A DNA stretch of 64,000 nt from Geomonas anaerohicana (GTDB lineage: Bacteria > Desulfobacterota > Desulfuromonadia > Geobacterales > Geobacteraceae): NCBI RefSeq assembly GCF_016458305.1, contig NZ_JAEMHL010000014.1, forward strand, positions 25,190 through 89,189, given 5' to 3'. Below the pieces are notes generated by a model. The model searched no databases, had not been told where the DNA came from, and worked only from the letters and a program-made list of their open reading frames with translations. This document shows, piece by piece, positions 32,903 through 43,133 of this stretch (positions are counted from its first letter, which is position 1; the number at the start of each line of letters is the position of its first letter). The position numbers and the translations under genes are program-made.

Positions 32903-35900
32903 GCCGCCTTGCCGACCTGGCCGCGCTGCTGCTTTCCGCGCTCTCCGAGCCGGATAAGGGGGACCTGTCCCACCAGTTGGAACAAGTCGGCTTCAGCTAC
33001 GGTGCACGCACGGTCGAAAACCTGAGGCTCCTCTCCGAACTGCTGCCGGGCGAGCGCCTGATCGAACTGGCGCTCGCCGCACTCGCCACGCCGCTGCCGG
33101 ACATGGCGCTGAACGGCTTCGAACGCATCAGCACCGTGGTGCCCCGGGAAACCCTGCTGGAGATCTGCTCGCGCCGCGCCCTCAACATCCAGTTGATGAA
33201 CATCTGCGGCTCCTCCCCCTTCCTGACCAATATCCTCTGCCGCGACCCCTCCTATCTGCAGCGCCTCTTCGTCGAACGTGAGATCATGCAGCATCGCAGC
33301 GAAGATGAAATGCTGCAGGCCCTGCGCGAGCGCATCCCGGAGGGAACCAGCTACGCCGATCTTTTCTCTCACCTGCGCCGCTTCAAGTACGCCGAAATGC
33401 TGCGCATCGCCGCACGCGACCTCAACGGCCTCGCTACCCTGGAGGAAGTCACCGGAGAACTCTCCTCGCTCGCCGCGGCCACCCTGCAAATCGCCTACGA
33501 GTCAGCCTTCGCACAACTGGTGCAGGAGCACGGCACGCCAATGGAACGGGGGCCCGATGGCCTGGTGCAGGCGGAATTCACGATAATCGGCATGGGCAAG
33601 TTCGGCGGCAGGGAATTGAACTTCTCCTCCGACATCGACCTGATCTACTTCTACTCTTCCGACAAGGGTGAGAGTACCGGCATCCCGGACGGGCGCGGCG
33701 GCTTCAAGAGCAAGCTATCCCTGCATTCGTTCTTCGTAAAGCTGGGCGAAATGGTGAGCCGCGCTATCTCCCAGGTCACCGAGGACGGCTTCGTGTTCCG
33801 TGTGGATATGGGGCTGCGCCCCGACGGCAAGGCCGGGGACCTGGCCAGCTCCATGCGTTCCGCCGAGGTCTACTACGAAGCGTGGGGCCAGTCGTGGGAG
33901 CGTGCCGCCATGATGAAGGCGCGCCCGGTGGCGGGTTCCATCGAGCTGGGCGAACGCATCCTGGCCGCGCTGACCCCGTTCATCTACCGCCGCTATCTCG
34001 ATTACAACCTGATCGAGGACATGATGGCGATGAAGAAGAAGATCGACGCCTCCCTGGCCCGGAACCAGGAGGGTGAGATCAACATCAAGCTCGGGCGCGG
34101 CGGCATCCGCGAGATCGAGTTCTTCATCCAGGCTCTGCAACTGGTCTACGCCGGCAAGAACCCGCAGCTGCGCGAGCGCAACTCCCTCAAGGCCTTACAG
34201 ACGCTGCACCAAGCGCGCGTAATCAAGGAAGCCGACTGCACCGCCCTCTCCGACGCCTACCGCTTCCTGCGTACCGTGGAGCACCGGATCCAGGTGGTAC
34301 AGGAACGGCAGACGCACGCCCTGCCCCGCAAGGAAGAGGAACTGCACGCGCTGGCCAGGCGCTGTGGCTACCTCAGAAAAGACGGGCTGCAGCGTTTCCG
34401 GGAGACCCTGGAGGGACACCGGCGCGCCGTTTCCGCCATCTACGGCGATCTCTTCCTTTCCCGCGACGAGAAGATCAAGGAGGAGGTGCTCCCCGAGGTG
34501 CACTTCTTCTTCGACCACAACGCCGACCCCGACCTGATCAAGGACATGCTTGAGGAGCGCCATTTCGAGCACCCCGATGCGGCCTACCAGAACCTCCTGG
34601 TGCTGCGCGACGGCCCGGCCAAGGTAAATCTGACCGAACAGGGACGGCGCACCCTGGAGAAGATCGCCCCGCTGTTTTTGCAGGAGGTCTTCCACAGTCC
34701 CGACCCCGACCTGGCGCTGACCAACCTCGAGCGGTTCCTTTCCTCCCAGAGAACCCGTTCCTCCATTTACGCCCTTCTGGCCGAAAACCGCGACATTCTG
34801 AAGCTCCTCACGTCGATGTTCGGCATGTCCGAGTTCCTTTCCAAGATCTTCATCGGACACCCGGAACTGTTGGACAGCATGACCACGCACGGCTACGCCT
34901 ACCTCCAGAAGGAACGCGGGACCATGGCCAAGGAACTGGACGGTTTCATCACCCAGGCCGACTGCTTCGAAGAGGAGCTGGACGCCATGCGGAGCTACCG
35001 CCACGAGGAGTTCCTGCGCATCGGCATGAACGACATCTACGGCAAGATGAAACAGCCCGAGGTGGCCCAGCAGTTGACCGACCTCGCCGACGTGACCCTC
35101 GCCGCGGCCTGCTGCATCGCGACCGGAGAATTGGCCCGATTCGGCCGCCCTATCGTGGTCGACGAGGACGGCACCAGGCACGAGGCGGCCTTCGCCATCG
35201 TGGCCATGGGCAAGCTGGGCGGCTTCGAGCTGAACTACCATTCCGACCTGGACGTCATCTACATCTATGACGGGCAGGGCTTCACCGACGGCGAGAAAAG
35301 CATCACCAACCGCGAGTACTTCGCCAAGCTCGGGCAGAAGATCATCCTGGTGCTGACCACGCAGACCCGCGAGGGGTACGCCTACAAGATCGACACGCGG
35401 CTGCGCCCTTCCGGCAACGCCGGCCCGCTGGTAACGTCGCTGGAGTCCTTCGAGGCCTACCATGCCGCCGAGGCACAGATCTGGGAGCGCCAGGCGCTCA
35501 CCAAGGCGCGGGTGACCTACGGCGACCCACGACTGAAGGAAAAGGTGGAACAGGTCATTGAGCAGACCGTGTACGGCGCCAGCGCCGACGACACGGTACG
35601 CAGGGAGATCCACCGGCTCAGGATGCGCATGGAGAACGAGCTTGCCAAGGAATCCAGCGGCAGCTACAACATCAAGACCGGCCGCGGAGGCATGGTAGAC
35701 GTCGAGTTCATCATCCAGTTCCTGCAGCTCAAGTACGGCTGCGAGCACCGAGAGATCCGGGTATCGAACACGCTGGAAGCGATGGACGCCATGCGCATGC
35801 TGGGCATCATTTCCGAACCGGATTTCCAGTCGCTTGCCGAGGGCTACCGTTTCCTGCGCCGGCTGGAAAACCGCCTCAGGATCATCCACGACTACTCGAT

Positions 35901-36084
35901 GAACGACCTGGGCGGGCCGCTCAAATACCTGAACAAGCTGGCCAGGAGGCTCGGTTACGACCCGATGCTGAAGAACCCCGGGCAGGCGCTCATGGCCGAT
36001 TACGAGCGGGTCACCGAGGCGGTGCGCGAGGTGTACGGCAGGATCTTGGGTGAGGCAGTCGGAGAACAGCCCTCTTCGGAATAG
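32899..36084 (+). CDS. glnE: Bifunctional glutamine synthetase adenylyltransferase/deadenylase
   Basis: GlnE attaches AMP to glutamine synthetase when nitrogen is plentiful and removes it when nitrogen is short, under control of PII. The 1061-residue product has two nucleotidyltransferase domains. The N-terminal deadenylase half has [21 protein letters not shown] at about 232-252, and the C-terminal adenylylase half has [20 protein letters not shown] at about 770-790. Each is followed by a helical domain with [11 protein letters not shown] or [11 protein letters not shown]. Both active sites keep their GS and DxD residues. Length is slightly above the E. coli enzyme. Confidence 0.95.
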
Positions 36085-36198
36085 TCCCCTCCCCCGGAGG
36101 GGGAGGGTTAGCGAGGGGGAAAGTTACCAGCAGCCCCCCTCCCAGCCTCCCCCCTCCCAGCCTCCCCCCTCCCAGCCTCCCCCCTCCGGGGGAGGAGC
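36085..36198. repeat. CCTCCCCC block with three 15-bp tandem units
   Basis: Within the GC-rich block behind glnE, the unit CCCAGCCTCCCCCCT is repeated three times without gaps at 36141-36185. The flanks carry the usual G-rich and C-rich arms. Confidence 0.8.
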
Positions 36199-36216
36199 CT
36201 GAAGCTACATGGACAT

Positions 36217-36244
36217 ACGCCCCTTATCGGGGGCTTTTTTTATT
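36217..36244 (+). terminator. Rho-independent terminator upstream of the thioesterase gene
   Basis: Stem GCCCC / GGGGC with loop TTATCG is followed by a run of seven T. It ends the mtnA-glnE transcript just before the next ribosome site. Confidence 0.85.
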
Positions 36245-36255
36245 TAGGAGGCCAC

Positions 36256-36657
36256 ATGGAAGTAAGGATTTACTATGAAGACACCGACGCGGGCGGGGTG
36301 GTGTACCACTCCAACTACATAAGCTACATGGAAAGGGCGAGGACGGAATTTCTCAGGACGCACGGGCTATCGGTGCGCGAGATGCACGACATGGGGATCA
36401 TCTTCCCTGTGGTCCACATTGACGCCAACTTCCGGGCGCCGGCCCGGCTGGACGACCTGCTGGTGGTGCGCACCCAGATCGCGACACTGAAGAACAGTTC
36501 GTTCACCGTCGCGCAGCAGGTGGTCAGGAAGGAAGACGAAAAACTGCTGGTGGAGGCCAAGGTGACGCTGGCCTGCGTGAGCCCCGAGATGAAGGCGCGG
36601 CGCCTGCCCAACGAGATCAGGGAGTTGTTTACCAGGTTGTTGGAGGAGAACGGCTAG
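36256..36657 (+). CDS. ybgC: YbgC-like acyl-CoA thioesterase
   Basis: The 133-residue hotdog-fold protein carries the 4-hydroxybenzoyl-CoA thioesterase/YbgC signature YYEDTDAGGVVYHSNYISYM with the catalytic Asp11, and ERARTEFLR after it. YbgC-type enzymes hydrolyse acyl-CoA or acyl-ACP and often travel with tol-pal. No tol gene is near here. A strong ribosome site (TAGGAGG) precedes the ATG. Confidence 0.85.
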   Translation: MEVRIYYEDTDAGGVVYHSNYISYMERARTEFLRTHGLSVREMHDMGIIFPVVHIDANFRAPARLDDLLVVRTQIATLKNSSFTVAQQVVRKEDEKLLVEAKVTLACVSPEMKARRLPNEIRELFTRLLEENG

Positions 36658-36661
36658 GTGA

Positions 36662-36779
36662 GGAGAAGGGACAGGCTCCGTCAGGTGCCTGTCCCTCTAG
36701 CGGAACGCTTCTTTCAGCTCCGCCAGCTTATCCAAGCGACTAAGGGGGACAGGCACCTGGCGGAGCCAGTCCCCTAAGG
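36662..36779. repeat. Double-hairpin repeat, copy 1
   Basis: Left end GGGACAGGCTCCGTCAGGTG then CCTGTCCC; right end GGGGGACAGGCACC then TGGCGGAGCCAGTCCCC. Each end is itself a hairpin and the two ends are inverted copies of each other. The spacer contains AGCGGAACGCT. The same family recurs at 42496, 43100, 44025, 54961, 58234 and 59834. Confidence 0.85.
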
Positions 36780-36785
36780 AAGCTG

Positions 36786-37292
36786 TCAGTGCGCGTCCGA
36801 AGTGGGCGGGTTCTTCTTTTCCCTGCGCTCCTCGAGCACCATGTCGACTGCCAGGATGAAGACACCGACGCAGATGGCGGAGTCGGCGATATTGAAGGCG
36901 GGCCAGTGGTGCCCTTTCCAGTGCACGTCCAGGAAGTCGATGACCTCGCCCAGCCGGACGCGGTCGATCATGTTGCCCAAGGCGCCGGAAAAGATCAGCG
37001 ACAGGGAGGCGACGTTCCAGGTCTGGTCGTCCCGCATCTTGCTGACCGCCACCAGGATCACGATGACCGCAATGCTCGAGACCAGCAGGAAGAAGGGAAG
37101 CCGGTAGCTCGAAGAGGCCAGGATGCCGAAGGCCGCCCCCTTGTTGCGCAGATAGGTGATGTTGAATAGCCCCTCGATGACGGGATAGGAGCTGTGCAGG
37201 GTCATGCTCTTGTCGATGTAGAGCTTGCTCCACTGATCCAGCACCAGCACCAGCGCCGAAACCGCCGCGAGGATGATGTATTTTGGTTTCAT
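36786..37292 (-). CDS. lspA: Lipoprotein signal peptidase (signal peptidase II)
   Basis: LspA cleaves the signal peptide of prolipoproteins after diacylglycerol has been added. The 168-residue inner-membrane protein has four hydrophobic helices (about 7-25, 65-85, 93-112, 133-155). Family motifs are DQWSK, NKGAAFGIL, the catalytic Asp region GNMIDRVRLGEVIDF and the second one WPAFNIADSAI. I place the start at 37292; an upstream in-frame codon would add a tail from the intergenic repeat. ileS lies 147 bases upstream on the same strand, the common ileS-lspA pair. Confidence 0.95.
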   Translation of the reverse strand: MKPKYIILAAVSALVLVLDQWSKLYIDKSMTLHSSYPVIEGLFNITYLRNKGAAFGILASSSYRLPFFLLVSSIAVIVILVAVSKMRDDQTWNVASLSLIFSGALGNMIDRVRLGEVIDFLDVHWKGHHWPAFNIADSAICVGVFILAVDMVLEERREKKNPPTSDAH

Positions 37293-37309
37293 AGGATCCC
37301 TAGGTTGCA

Positions 37310-37425
37310 ATCGCCCCCCCTCCCTTGACGGGAGGGGGCTGGGGGGTGGGTGAAGCAGCCAACATCGTCGCAGATGGCGCCCTCCCCCCCACCCCAACCC
37401 TCCCCCGCAAGGGGGGAGGGGGAGT
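37310..37425. repeat. GC-rich repeat between ileS and lspA
   Basis: Two inverted arms (CCCCCTCCCTTGACGGGAGG type at 37314-37335 and CCCTCCCCCGCAAGGGGGGA type at 37399-37425) with GGGGGTGGG/CCCACCCC echoes. A close relative is at 48178-48215. Confidence 0.7.
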
Positions 37426-37439
37426 GATGAAGGTAGTCT

Positions 37440-40217
37440 TTATTTCACCGCCGCCAGGCACTTCGGGCAGATGCCCGGATGCCCGGCATCTTCGCCCAGC
37501 TTCTCGCTGTAGCACCAGCAGCGCTCGCACTTGTCACCAGGGGCCGCGCTGACGCCCACCTCGAGCCCTTCCACCCCTTCCGCAACGTAGACCTCGCCGG
37601 AAACGGCACCGGCAAGTTCCGCCTTGGAGACGATGAAGATCTCGGCGAGCTGATCCGCGTACTCCTTGAGGAGCGCCTCGGTCTCGCCGGACGCCTTGAT
37701 GGCGACGGCGGCGTCGAGGGAGTGCCCGATCACCTTCTTGACGCGGGCCAGTTCCAGCGCCTTCGAGACCTCGGAGCGGATCTTGATGATCTTCTCCCAG
37801 CGCGCGGCCAGCGCCTCGTCCTTGACCTCCGGGGTGAGCGCCGGGAAGAGCGCCAGGTGCACGCTGCTCTCGCGGGTGCCCGGCATCTCGGCCCAGACTT
37901 CCTCGGCGGTGAAGGAAAGTACCGGCGCCACCATGCGCACCAGGGCGTCGAGCACCTTGTACATCACGGTCTGACCGCTTCTTCTCGCCAGAGAATCTTT
38001 CCTGGAGGTGTAGACGCGGTCCTTGAGGATGTCGAGGTAAAAGGCGCTCATCTCGACGGTGCAGAAGCCGTTCACCGCATGGTAGAGGATGTGGAACTCG
38101 CTGTCGGTGTAGGAAGCGAGCACCTTTTCCTTGAGAAGCTCAAGCTGGTGCATGGCCCAGCGATCCAGTTCCGGCATCTGCTCGAACGGGACGCAGTCGG
38201 TGTCCGGGTTGAAGTCGTGGATGTTGCCCAGGATGTAGCGGCAGGTGTTCCTGATGCGGCGGTAGCTCTCGGAAAGCCGGGTCAGGATCTCCTGGGAGAT
38301 GCGCAGGTCGTCGCGGTAATCCTGCGCCGCGACCCAGAGGCGGAGCACGTCGGCGCCGAACTTCTTGATGACGTCCTCGGGCGCCACCACGTTGCCCACG
38401 GACTTGCTCATCTTCCTCCCGGCGCCGTCCATGACGAAGCCGTGGGTGAGCACGTTCTTGTAGGGGGCGCGGCCGCGGGTGCCGACGCTGGCCAAAAGCG
38501 ACGAGTGGAACCAGCCGCGGTGCTGGTCGCTACCTTCCAGGTACATGTCGGCCGGCGAGCCCAGGTTGTCGCGCAGTTCGAGCACGGCGGCATGCGAGGT
38601 GCCGGAGTCGAACCAGACGTCGAGGATGTCCCCTTCCTTCTCGAACTCGTTCTTGCCGCACGAGGGGCAGGTAGTCCCTTCCGGGAGGAACTTCGCGGCA
38701 TCCCAGTCGTACCAGATGTCGGAGGTGTGCTCGGCGAACAGGTCGGCGACCTGGTGCATGATCTTGCCGTCGGCCATGACGTGGCCGCAGCTCTTGCAGT
38801 AGAAGGCGGCGATGGGCACGCCCCAGGAACGCTGGCGGGACACGCACCAGTCGGGACGGTTCTCGATCATGCCGTAGATGCGTTCACGGCCCCACTTCGG
38901 GATCCAGTTCACGGTGTTGATCTCGGAGAGCGCTTTGCCGCGCAGGTCGTTCTTCTCCATGGAGATGAACCACTGCTCAGTGGCGCGGAAGATGACCGGC
39001 TTCTTGCAGCGCCAGCAGTGCGGGTAGGAGTGGGAAATCTCCTTGGAACCCAGAAGCGCCCCGACCTCGGTCAGCTTCTCGATGACGTTCTTGTTGGCAT
39101 CGAACACGAACTGGCCGCCGAAGAACTCGATGTTCTCATAGAAGCGGCCGCGGTTGTCGACCGGGTTGTAGATGTCGAGTCCCGAAGCAAGGCCCAGCTC
39201 GTAGTCTTCCTGGCCGTGGCCGGGGGCGGTGTGGACGCAACCGGTGCCGGCTTCCAGGGTGACGTGCTCGCCCAGGAGGATGATGGAGTCCTGGTCGTAG
39301 AACGGGTGACGGGCCAGCTTCTTCTCCAGGATCCTGGAGGGGAACTTGGCCAGCACGGTCCCTTCCGCACCGATCTCCTTGAGGAAGCTCTCCTTGAGGC
39401 CGTCGGCCACGATGACCACGTCGCCGCTATTGAGCGCGAGCGCCACGTAGTCAAGCTCCGGGTGCAGGGCGATGGCGAGGTTTGCCGGGAGGGTCCACGG
39501 GGTGGTGGTCCAGATCACCATCGACGGCTTCTTGCCGGCAAGCTCCGGCACCGCGCCACCGAGGTCCTCTTTGAGCGGGAACTTCACGAACACGGAGGGG
39601 GACTTATGGTCGGCATACTCGACCTCGGCCTCGGCCAGTGCCGTGCCGCAGGAGGAGCACCAGTGCACCGGCTTCTTCCCCTTGTACAGGCCGCCGTTTT
39701 CGGCGAACGTGGCCAGTTCGCGGGCGGTGGCACCCTCGTAGCTCGCGTTCATGGTCAGGTAGGGCTCATCCCAGTCGCCGAAGATGCCCAGTCGCTCGAA
39801 CTCGGCGCGCTGGATGGCGACGAACTTGGCGGCGTACTCGCGGCAGAGCTTGCGCATCTCCAGCTTGGAGATCTCGTGCTTCTTGGAACCGAGGTTCTTC
39901 TCGACCTGCAGTTCGATGGGGAGGCCGTGGCAGTCCCAACCCGGGACGTAGGGAGCGGCGAAGCCTTCCATGCGCTTGCTCTTCAGCACGATGTCCTTGA
40001 GGATCTTGTTCAGCGCGTGACCGATGTGGATGTGACCGTTGGCGTAGGGAGGGCCGTCGTGCAGCACGTAACGCGGCTTGCCTTTGCCGGCCTCCCCGAT
40101 CTTGTTGTGTATGTCAACCTCGGCCCACTGCTTGAGCATCTCGGGCTCGCGCTGGGGAAGATTTCCCTTCATCGGGAAGTTGGTGATCGGGAGATTGAGA
40201 GTGTCCTTGTAATCCAT
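37440..40217 (-). CDS. ileS: Isoleucyl-tRNA synthetase
   Basis: IleRS charges tRNA-Ile and edits valine. The 925-residue class I enzyme has HIGH at residues 64-67 in [12 protein letters not shown], the editing domain in the middle ([18 protein letters not shown]), and KMSKSVGN at about 601-608. The C-terminal zinc finger [12 protein letters not shown] then CPKCLAAV is complete, the bacterial type. It is transcribed leftward with lspA. No T-box leader was recognised in the 257-base gap that it shares with kup. Confidence 0.97.
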   Translation of the reverse strand: MDYKDTLNLPITNFPMKGNLPQREPEMLKQWAEVDIHNKIGEAGKGKPRYVLHDGPPYANGHIHIGHALNKILKDIVLKSKRMEGFAAPYVPGWDCHGLPIELQVEKNLGSKKHEISKLEMRKLCREYAAKFVAIQRAEFERLGIFGDWDEPYLTMNASYEGATARELATFAENGGLYKGKKPVHWCSSCGTALAEAEVEYADHKSPSVFVKFPLKEDLGGAVPELAGKKPSMVIWTTTPWTLPANLAIALHPELDYVALALNSGDVVIVADGLKESFLKEIGAEGTVLAKFPSRILEKKLARHPFYDQDSIILLGEHVTLEAGTGCVHTAPGHGQEDYELGLASGLDIYNPVDNRGRFYENIEFFGGQFVFDANKNVIEKLTEVGALLGSKEISHSYPHCWRCKKPVIFRATEQWFISMEKNDLRGKALSEINTVNWIPKWGRERIYGMIENRPDWCVSRQRSWGVPIAAFYCKSCGHVMADGKIMHQVADLFAEHTSDIWYDWDAAKFLPEGTTCPSCGKNEFEKEGDILDVWFDSGTSHAAVLELRDNLGSPADMYLEGSDQHRGWFHSSLLASVGTRGRAPYKNVLTHGFVMDGAGRKMSKSVGNVVAPEDVIKKFGADVLRLWVAAQDYRDDLRISQEILTRLSESYRRIRNTCRYILGNIHDFNPDTDCVPFEQMPELDRWAMHQLELLKEKVLASYTDSEFHILYHAVNGFCTVEMSAFYLDILKDRVYTSRKDSLARRSGQTVMYKVLDALVRMVAPVLSFTAEEVWAEMPGTRESSVHLALFPALTPEVKDEALAARWEKIIKIRSEVSKALELARVKKVIGHSLDAAVAIKASGETEALLKEYADQLAEIFIVSKAELAGAVSGEVYVAEGVEGLEVGVSAAPGDKCERCWCYSEKLGEDAGHPGICPKCLAAVK

Positions 40218-40413
40218 GTAAACGGCCTCCGCACTGTCAGTTTAAGCCATGAGAGAAACGACTTAAGCTACAAGCAATGGGGATGAATGTCAAGCGCAAA
40301 CAAGGATTTCCGCCAGTTACAGGGCGAATGAGACTCCCGCCACGCGGGGCCATGAGCGGCCTGTAACAGCGCGCGTGCAGATATCGACATACCGGCCCTT
40401 TGCGCGGTTTTTC

Positions 40414-40442
40414 TTGTCACTGGTGCAGAGCGGTGCTATAAG
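40414..40442 (+). promoter_or_regulatory. Probable sigma-70 promoter of kup
   Basis: TTGTCA and TATAAG are spaced by exactly 17 bases; the -10 box ends 32 bases before the kup start. Confidence 0.65.
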
Positions 40443-40474
40443 TTGCGCGCTGTTACCATCTGGAGGCGTGCTCC

Positions 40475-42292
40475 ATGCAGAAACACGAACAATCATACTG
40501 GGGCGGGGTAGTGAAATCGATGGGCCTGGTTTTCGGCGACATCGGTACGAGCCCCATCTATACCCTTACCGTCATCTTCGCCCTCACCAAACCGACCCCT
40601 GACAACATCTTCGGCATCCTGTCGCTGATCGTGTGGACCCTGTTCATCCTGGTCACCGTCGAATATGCCTGGCTCGCCATGAGTCTGGGGAGAAAGGGCG
40701 AAGGGGGCACCATCGTCTTGAAGGAGATCCTGGTCCGCCTGCTCAAGGGGGGACGCGCCATGGGATTCATCGGCCTGCTCTCCTTCATCGGGGTCTCCCT
40801 GCTTTTGGGCGACGGCGTCATCACGCCGGCCATTTCCATACTCTCCGCCGTCGAGGGTCTGGAGCTGATACCGGCGACGGCGAACCTGTCGCAGGCGGGT
40901 GTCATTGCCATCGCCGCCACCATCGCCATCATCCTCTTCATCTTCCAATCCAAGGGCACCGACAAGGTGGCAGGCGCCTTCGGCCCACTGATGGTACTTT
41001 GGTTCTCGGCTCTTACCGTGTCCGGCCTGATCGCCATCGCGGGACACCCCGAGGTGCTGAAGTCCATTTCGCCGTGGTACGCCATCAAGTTCTTCCTCGA
41101 CAACGGCATGTCCGCCTTCTTCGTCCTGTCCGAGGTCATCCTGTGCGCCACCGGGGGCGAGGCGCTCTACGCCGACATGGGGCACCTGGGCCGAAAGCCG
41201 ATCGTGCGCGCGTGGTATTTCGTCTTCATCGCCCTGGTGATCAACTACCTGGGCCAGGGGGCGTTCCTGCTGGAGCACCAGCACGAGAAGAACACCCTGT
41301 TCGGCATGATCCACGACCAGTCCCAGATCCTGTACATCCCCTTCCTGCTGCTCACCATCCTGGCCACGGTAATCGCCTCCCAGGCCCTGATCAGCGGCGT
41401 GTTCTCGATCATCTACCAGGGGATCACCACCAGGATCATGCCGCTCATGAAGGTGGATTACACATCGAGCCACCTCAAATCGCAGATCTACATCGGCTCG
41501 GTGAACTGGACGCTGATGGTGCTGGTCATCTTCATCATGCTGCTCTTCGGCAAGTCCGAAAATCTGGCCGCGGCCTACGGCCTCGCCGTCACCGGCAGCA
41601 TGACCATCACCGGCATCATGATGACCATGATCTTCGCCAACACCACCAAGAAGTGGAAGGTCCCCATCGCCATCGCCGTCACCCTGGTCGACTTCGTGTT
41701 CCTGATCGCCAACCTGAACAAGCTGCCCCACGGCGGCTACTGGTCCCTGATCCTGGCCTCGGTTCCCTTCCTGACCATCCTGCTCTGGACCAAGGGGCAG
41801 CGCGCCCTGTACCGGGCCCTCAAGCCGCTGGACGTGGAGACCTTCCTCATGTCCTACGAGCAGATTTTCGCCAAGCAGCGCACCATCCCCGGGACCGGTC
41901 TCTTCTTCACCCGCGAGTGGGCGGTGGTCCCCCCCTACGTCGTGCACTGCATCATCCGCAGCAACATCATCTACGAGCGCAACGTTTTCATCTCCATCAT
42001 CAGGACCGACGAGCCCTTCGGGGTCTCCTACAGGCTGACCGAGAACCGTGGCAGCGGGCTGGACTCCTTCGAGATCTTCGCGGGGTACATGGAGGTGATC
42101 GACATCGAGACGCTCCTGAAGAAGAACAACATCCACGAGAAGGTCATCTTCTACGGCGTCGAGGACATCACCACCAACAACCCGATCTGGAAGGTGTTCA
42201 ACGCCATCAAGAAGCTGAGCCCGAACTTCGTCCAGTTCAACCAGCTCCCCGCCAGCAAGCTGCAGGGGGTACTCACCCGCGTCGAAATGTAG
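40475..42292 (+). CDS. kup: Kup/Trk-D potassium uptake protein
   Basis: Kup imports K+ with protons across the inner membrane. The 605-residue protein starts with the family motif KSMGLVFGDIGTSPIYTLTV and has about twelve helices up to residue 440, including LSFIGVSLLLGDGVITPAIS and the signature GGEALYADMGHLG. The C-terminal cytoplasmic part (about 450-605) is present. It is a single-gene unit with its own promoter and a bidirectional terminator downstream. Confidence 0.95.
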   Translation: MQKHEQSYWGGVVKSMGLVFGDIGTSPIYTLTVIFALTKPTPDNIFGILSLIVWTLFILVTVEYAWLAMSLGRKGEGGTIVLKEILVRLLKGGRAMGFIGLLSFIGVSLLLGDGVITPAISILSAVEGLELIPATANLSQAGVIAIAATIAIILFIFQSKGTDKVAGAFGPLMVLWFSALTVSGLIAIAGHPEVLKSISPWYAIKFFLDNGMSAFFVLSEVILCATGGEALYADMGHLGRKPIVRAWYFVFIALVINYLGQGAFLLEHQHEKNTLFGMIHDQSQILYIPFLLLTILATVIASQALISGVFSIIYQGITTRIMPLMKVDYTSSHLKSQIYIGSVNWTLMVLVIFIMLLFGKSENLAAAYGLAVTGSMTITGIMMTMIFANTTKKWKVPIAIAVTLVDFVFLIANLNKLPHGGYWSLILASVPFLTILLWTKGQRALYRALKPLDVETFLMSYEQIFAKQRTIPGTGLFFTREWAVVPPYVVHCIIRSNIIYERNVFISIIRTDEPFGVSYRLTENRGSGLDSFEIFAGYMEVIDIETLLKKNNIHEKVIFYGVEDITTNNPIWKVFNAIKKLSPNFVQFNQLPASKLQGVLTRVEM

Positions 42293-42440
42293 CGCTTGCT
42301 TTAGCTTTACCCCCTCGCCCTTTGGGAGAGGGGCAGGGGTGAGGGCGTCGCCATGGGCAACATGCTGCTGGTGCAACCTCCCTCACCCGCCCTGCGGGCA
42401 CCCTCTCCCGGAGGGAGAGGGAACATGAACCGGAAACAAC
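42293..42440. repeat. CCCTCxCCC-type inverted repeat behind kup
   Basis: CCCCTCGCCCTTTGGGAGAG followed by GGGCAGGGGTGAGGG faces CCCTCACCCGCCCTGCGGGC then TCTCCCGGAGGGAGAGGG. It is a pair of inverted GC-rich hairpins of a widespread intergenic type. No gene is present between kup and 42609. Confidence 0.7.
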
Positions 42441-42475
42441 AAAAGGGCCGCCCCCTCGACGGGAGCGGCCCTTTT
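42441..42475. terminator. Bidirectional terminator between kup and the 113-residue gene
   Basis: AAAAGGGCCGC pairs with GCGGCCCTTTT over 11 bp, giving a T-tract on either strand for the two convergent genes. Confidence 0.85.
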
Positions 42476-42495
42476 GCTATTGTGGTGCTTGGAAC

Positions 42496-42606
42496 TTGAG
42501 GGGGACTGGCTCCGCCAGGTGCCTGTCCCCTTTGTGCTTGTGAAGATGACTCAGCGGAATGGAGCGTTCCGCTAGAGGGACAGGCACCTATCGAGCCAGT
42601 CCCTTC
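42496..42606. repeat. Double-hairpin repeat, copy 2
   Basis: GGGGGACTGGCTCCGCCAGG starts the element and GAGCCAGTCCCTT ends it. The centre holds GAGCGTTCCGCT, the reverse complement of the AGCGGAACGCT centre of copy 1, so the orientation is flipped. Confidence 0.85.
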
Positions 42607-42609
42607 TGC

Positions 42610-42951
42610 TTAGACCGTATCCAGCAGATGCCCCCAGTCGTCCTTCATCTGGATCCGGTGCAGGGCGTTCAGGCCGTTCACCTCGTAGAAGATCTGGTCC
42701 GCCTCCTCCTGCGAAAGGCCGACCTTGGGACGCACCCCCATCCAGTGGCTGAAGCTGCCGGAGGGGGACTCCAGCGGGCGCGGCAGCGGCGGCCCCGGCT
42801 TGTATTTCCCTTCCACGAAGATCGCCGCCTCGTACTGGCGGCCGTGCTTCACCAGGCAGATTTCCAGCAAAGAACCCGTGTTCTGCAGCACGCGCTCGAT
42901 GATAACTTCCTGCACTTCCATATCGTCCGGCATCTCCGTGTATTCGCTCAT
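42610..42951 (-). CDS. Conserved small protein of unknown function
   Basis: The 113-residue product has no signal peptide, membrane helix or motif that I recognise. It is acidic at the start (MSEYTEMPDDMEVQEV), has a beta-rich middle (LEICLVKHGRQYEAAIFVEG) and a Pro-rich linker (KPGPPLPRPLESP) before a helical end. The coding frame has strong third-position GC and a plausible ribosome site (GGAGAG), so it is probably real. It is flanked by two double-hairpin repeats. Confidence 0.7.
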   Translation of the reverse strand: MSEYTEMPDDMEVQEVIIERVLQNTGSLLEICLVKHGRQYEAAIFVEGKYKPGPPLPRPLESPSGSFSHWMGVRPKVGLSQEEADQIFYEVNGLNALHRIQMKDDWGHLLDTV

Positions 42952-43099
42952 AGCATCTCTCCGTTTTCCCCGCTGCGGGGCATCTGTTTGATCCTTCCCT
43001 CTCTTCGGCCGACCGGCTCCTCGACTTTAGGTGCTTTGGCATAATTTCTTTCTGTTTCACTGACGGTCAGCGCTGCTGCGGACCTACCACTCGGATGAG

Positions 43100-43132
43100 G
43101 GGGACAGGCACCTTCGGAGCCAGTCCCCTTTG
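43100..43132. repeat. Double-hairpin repeat, half copy 3
   Basis: Only the right end (GGGGGACAGGCACCTTCGGA then GCCAGTCCCC) is present, two bases before the stop of the minus-strand EEP gene. Confidence 0.7.
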
Positions 43133-43133
43133 G

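Noticed and set aside
40218..40474. T-box leader of ileS
   Set aside because: No T-box consensus or antiterminator was found; the region instead contains the kup promoter on the plus strand.
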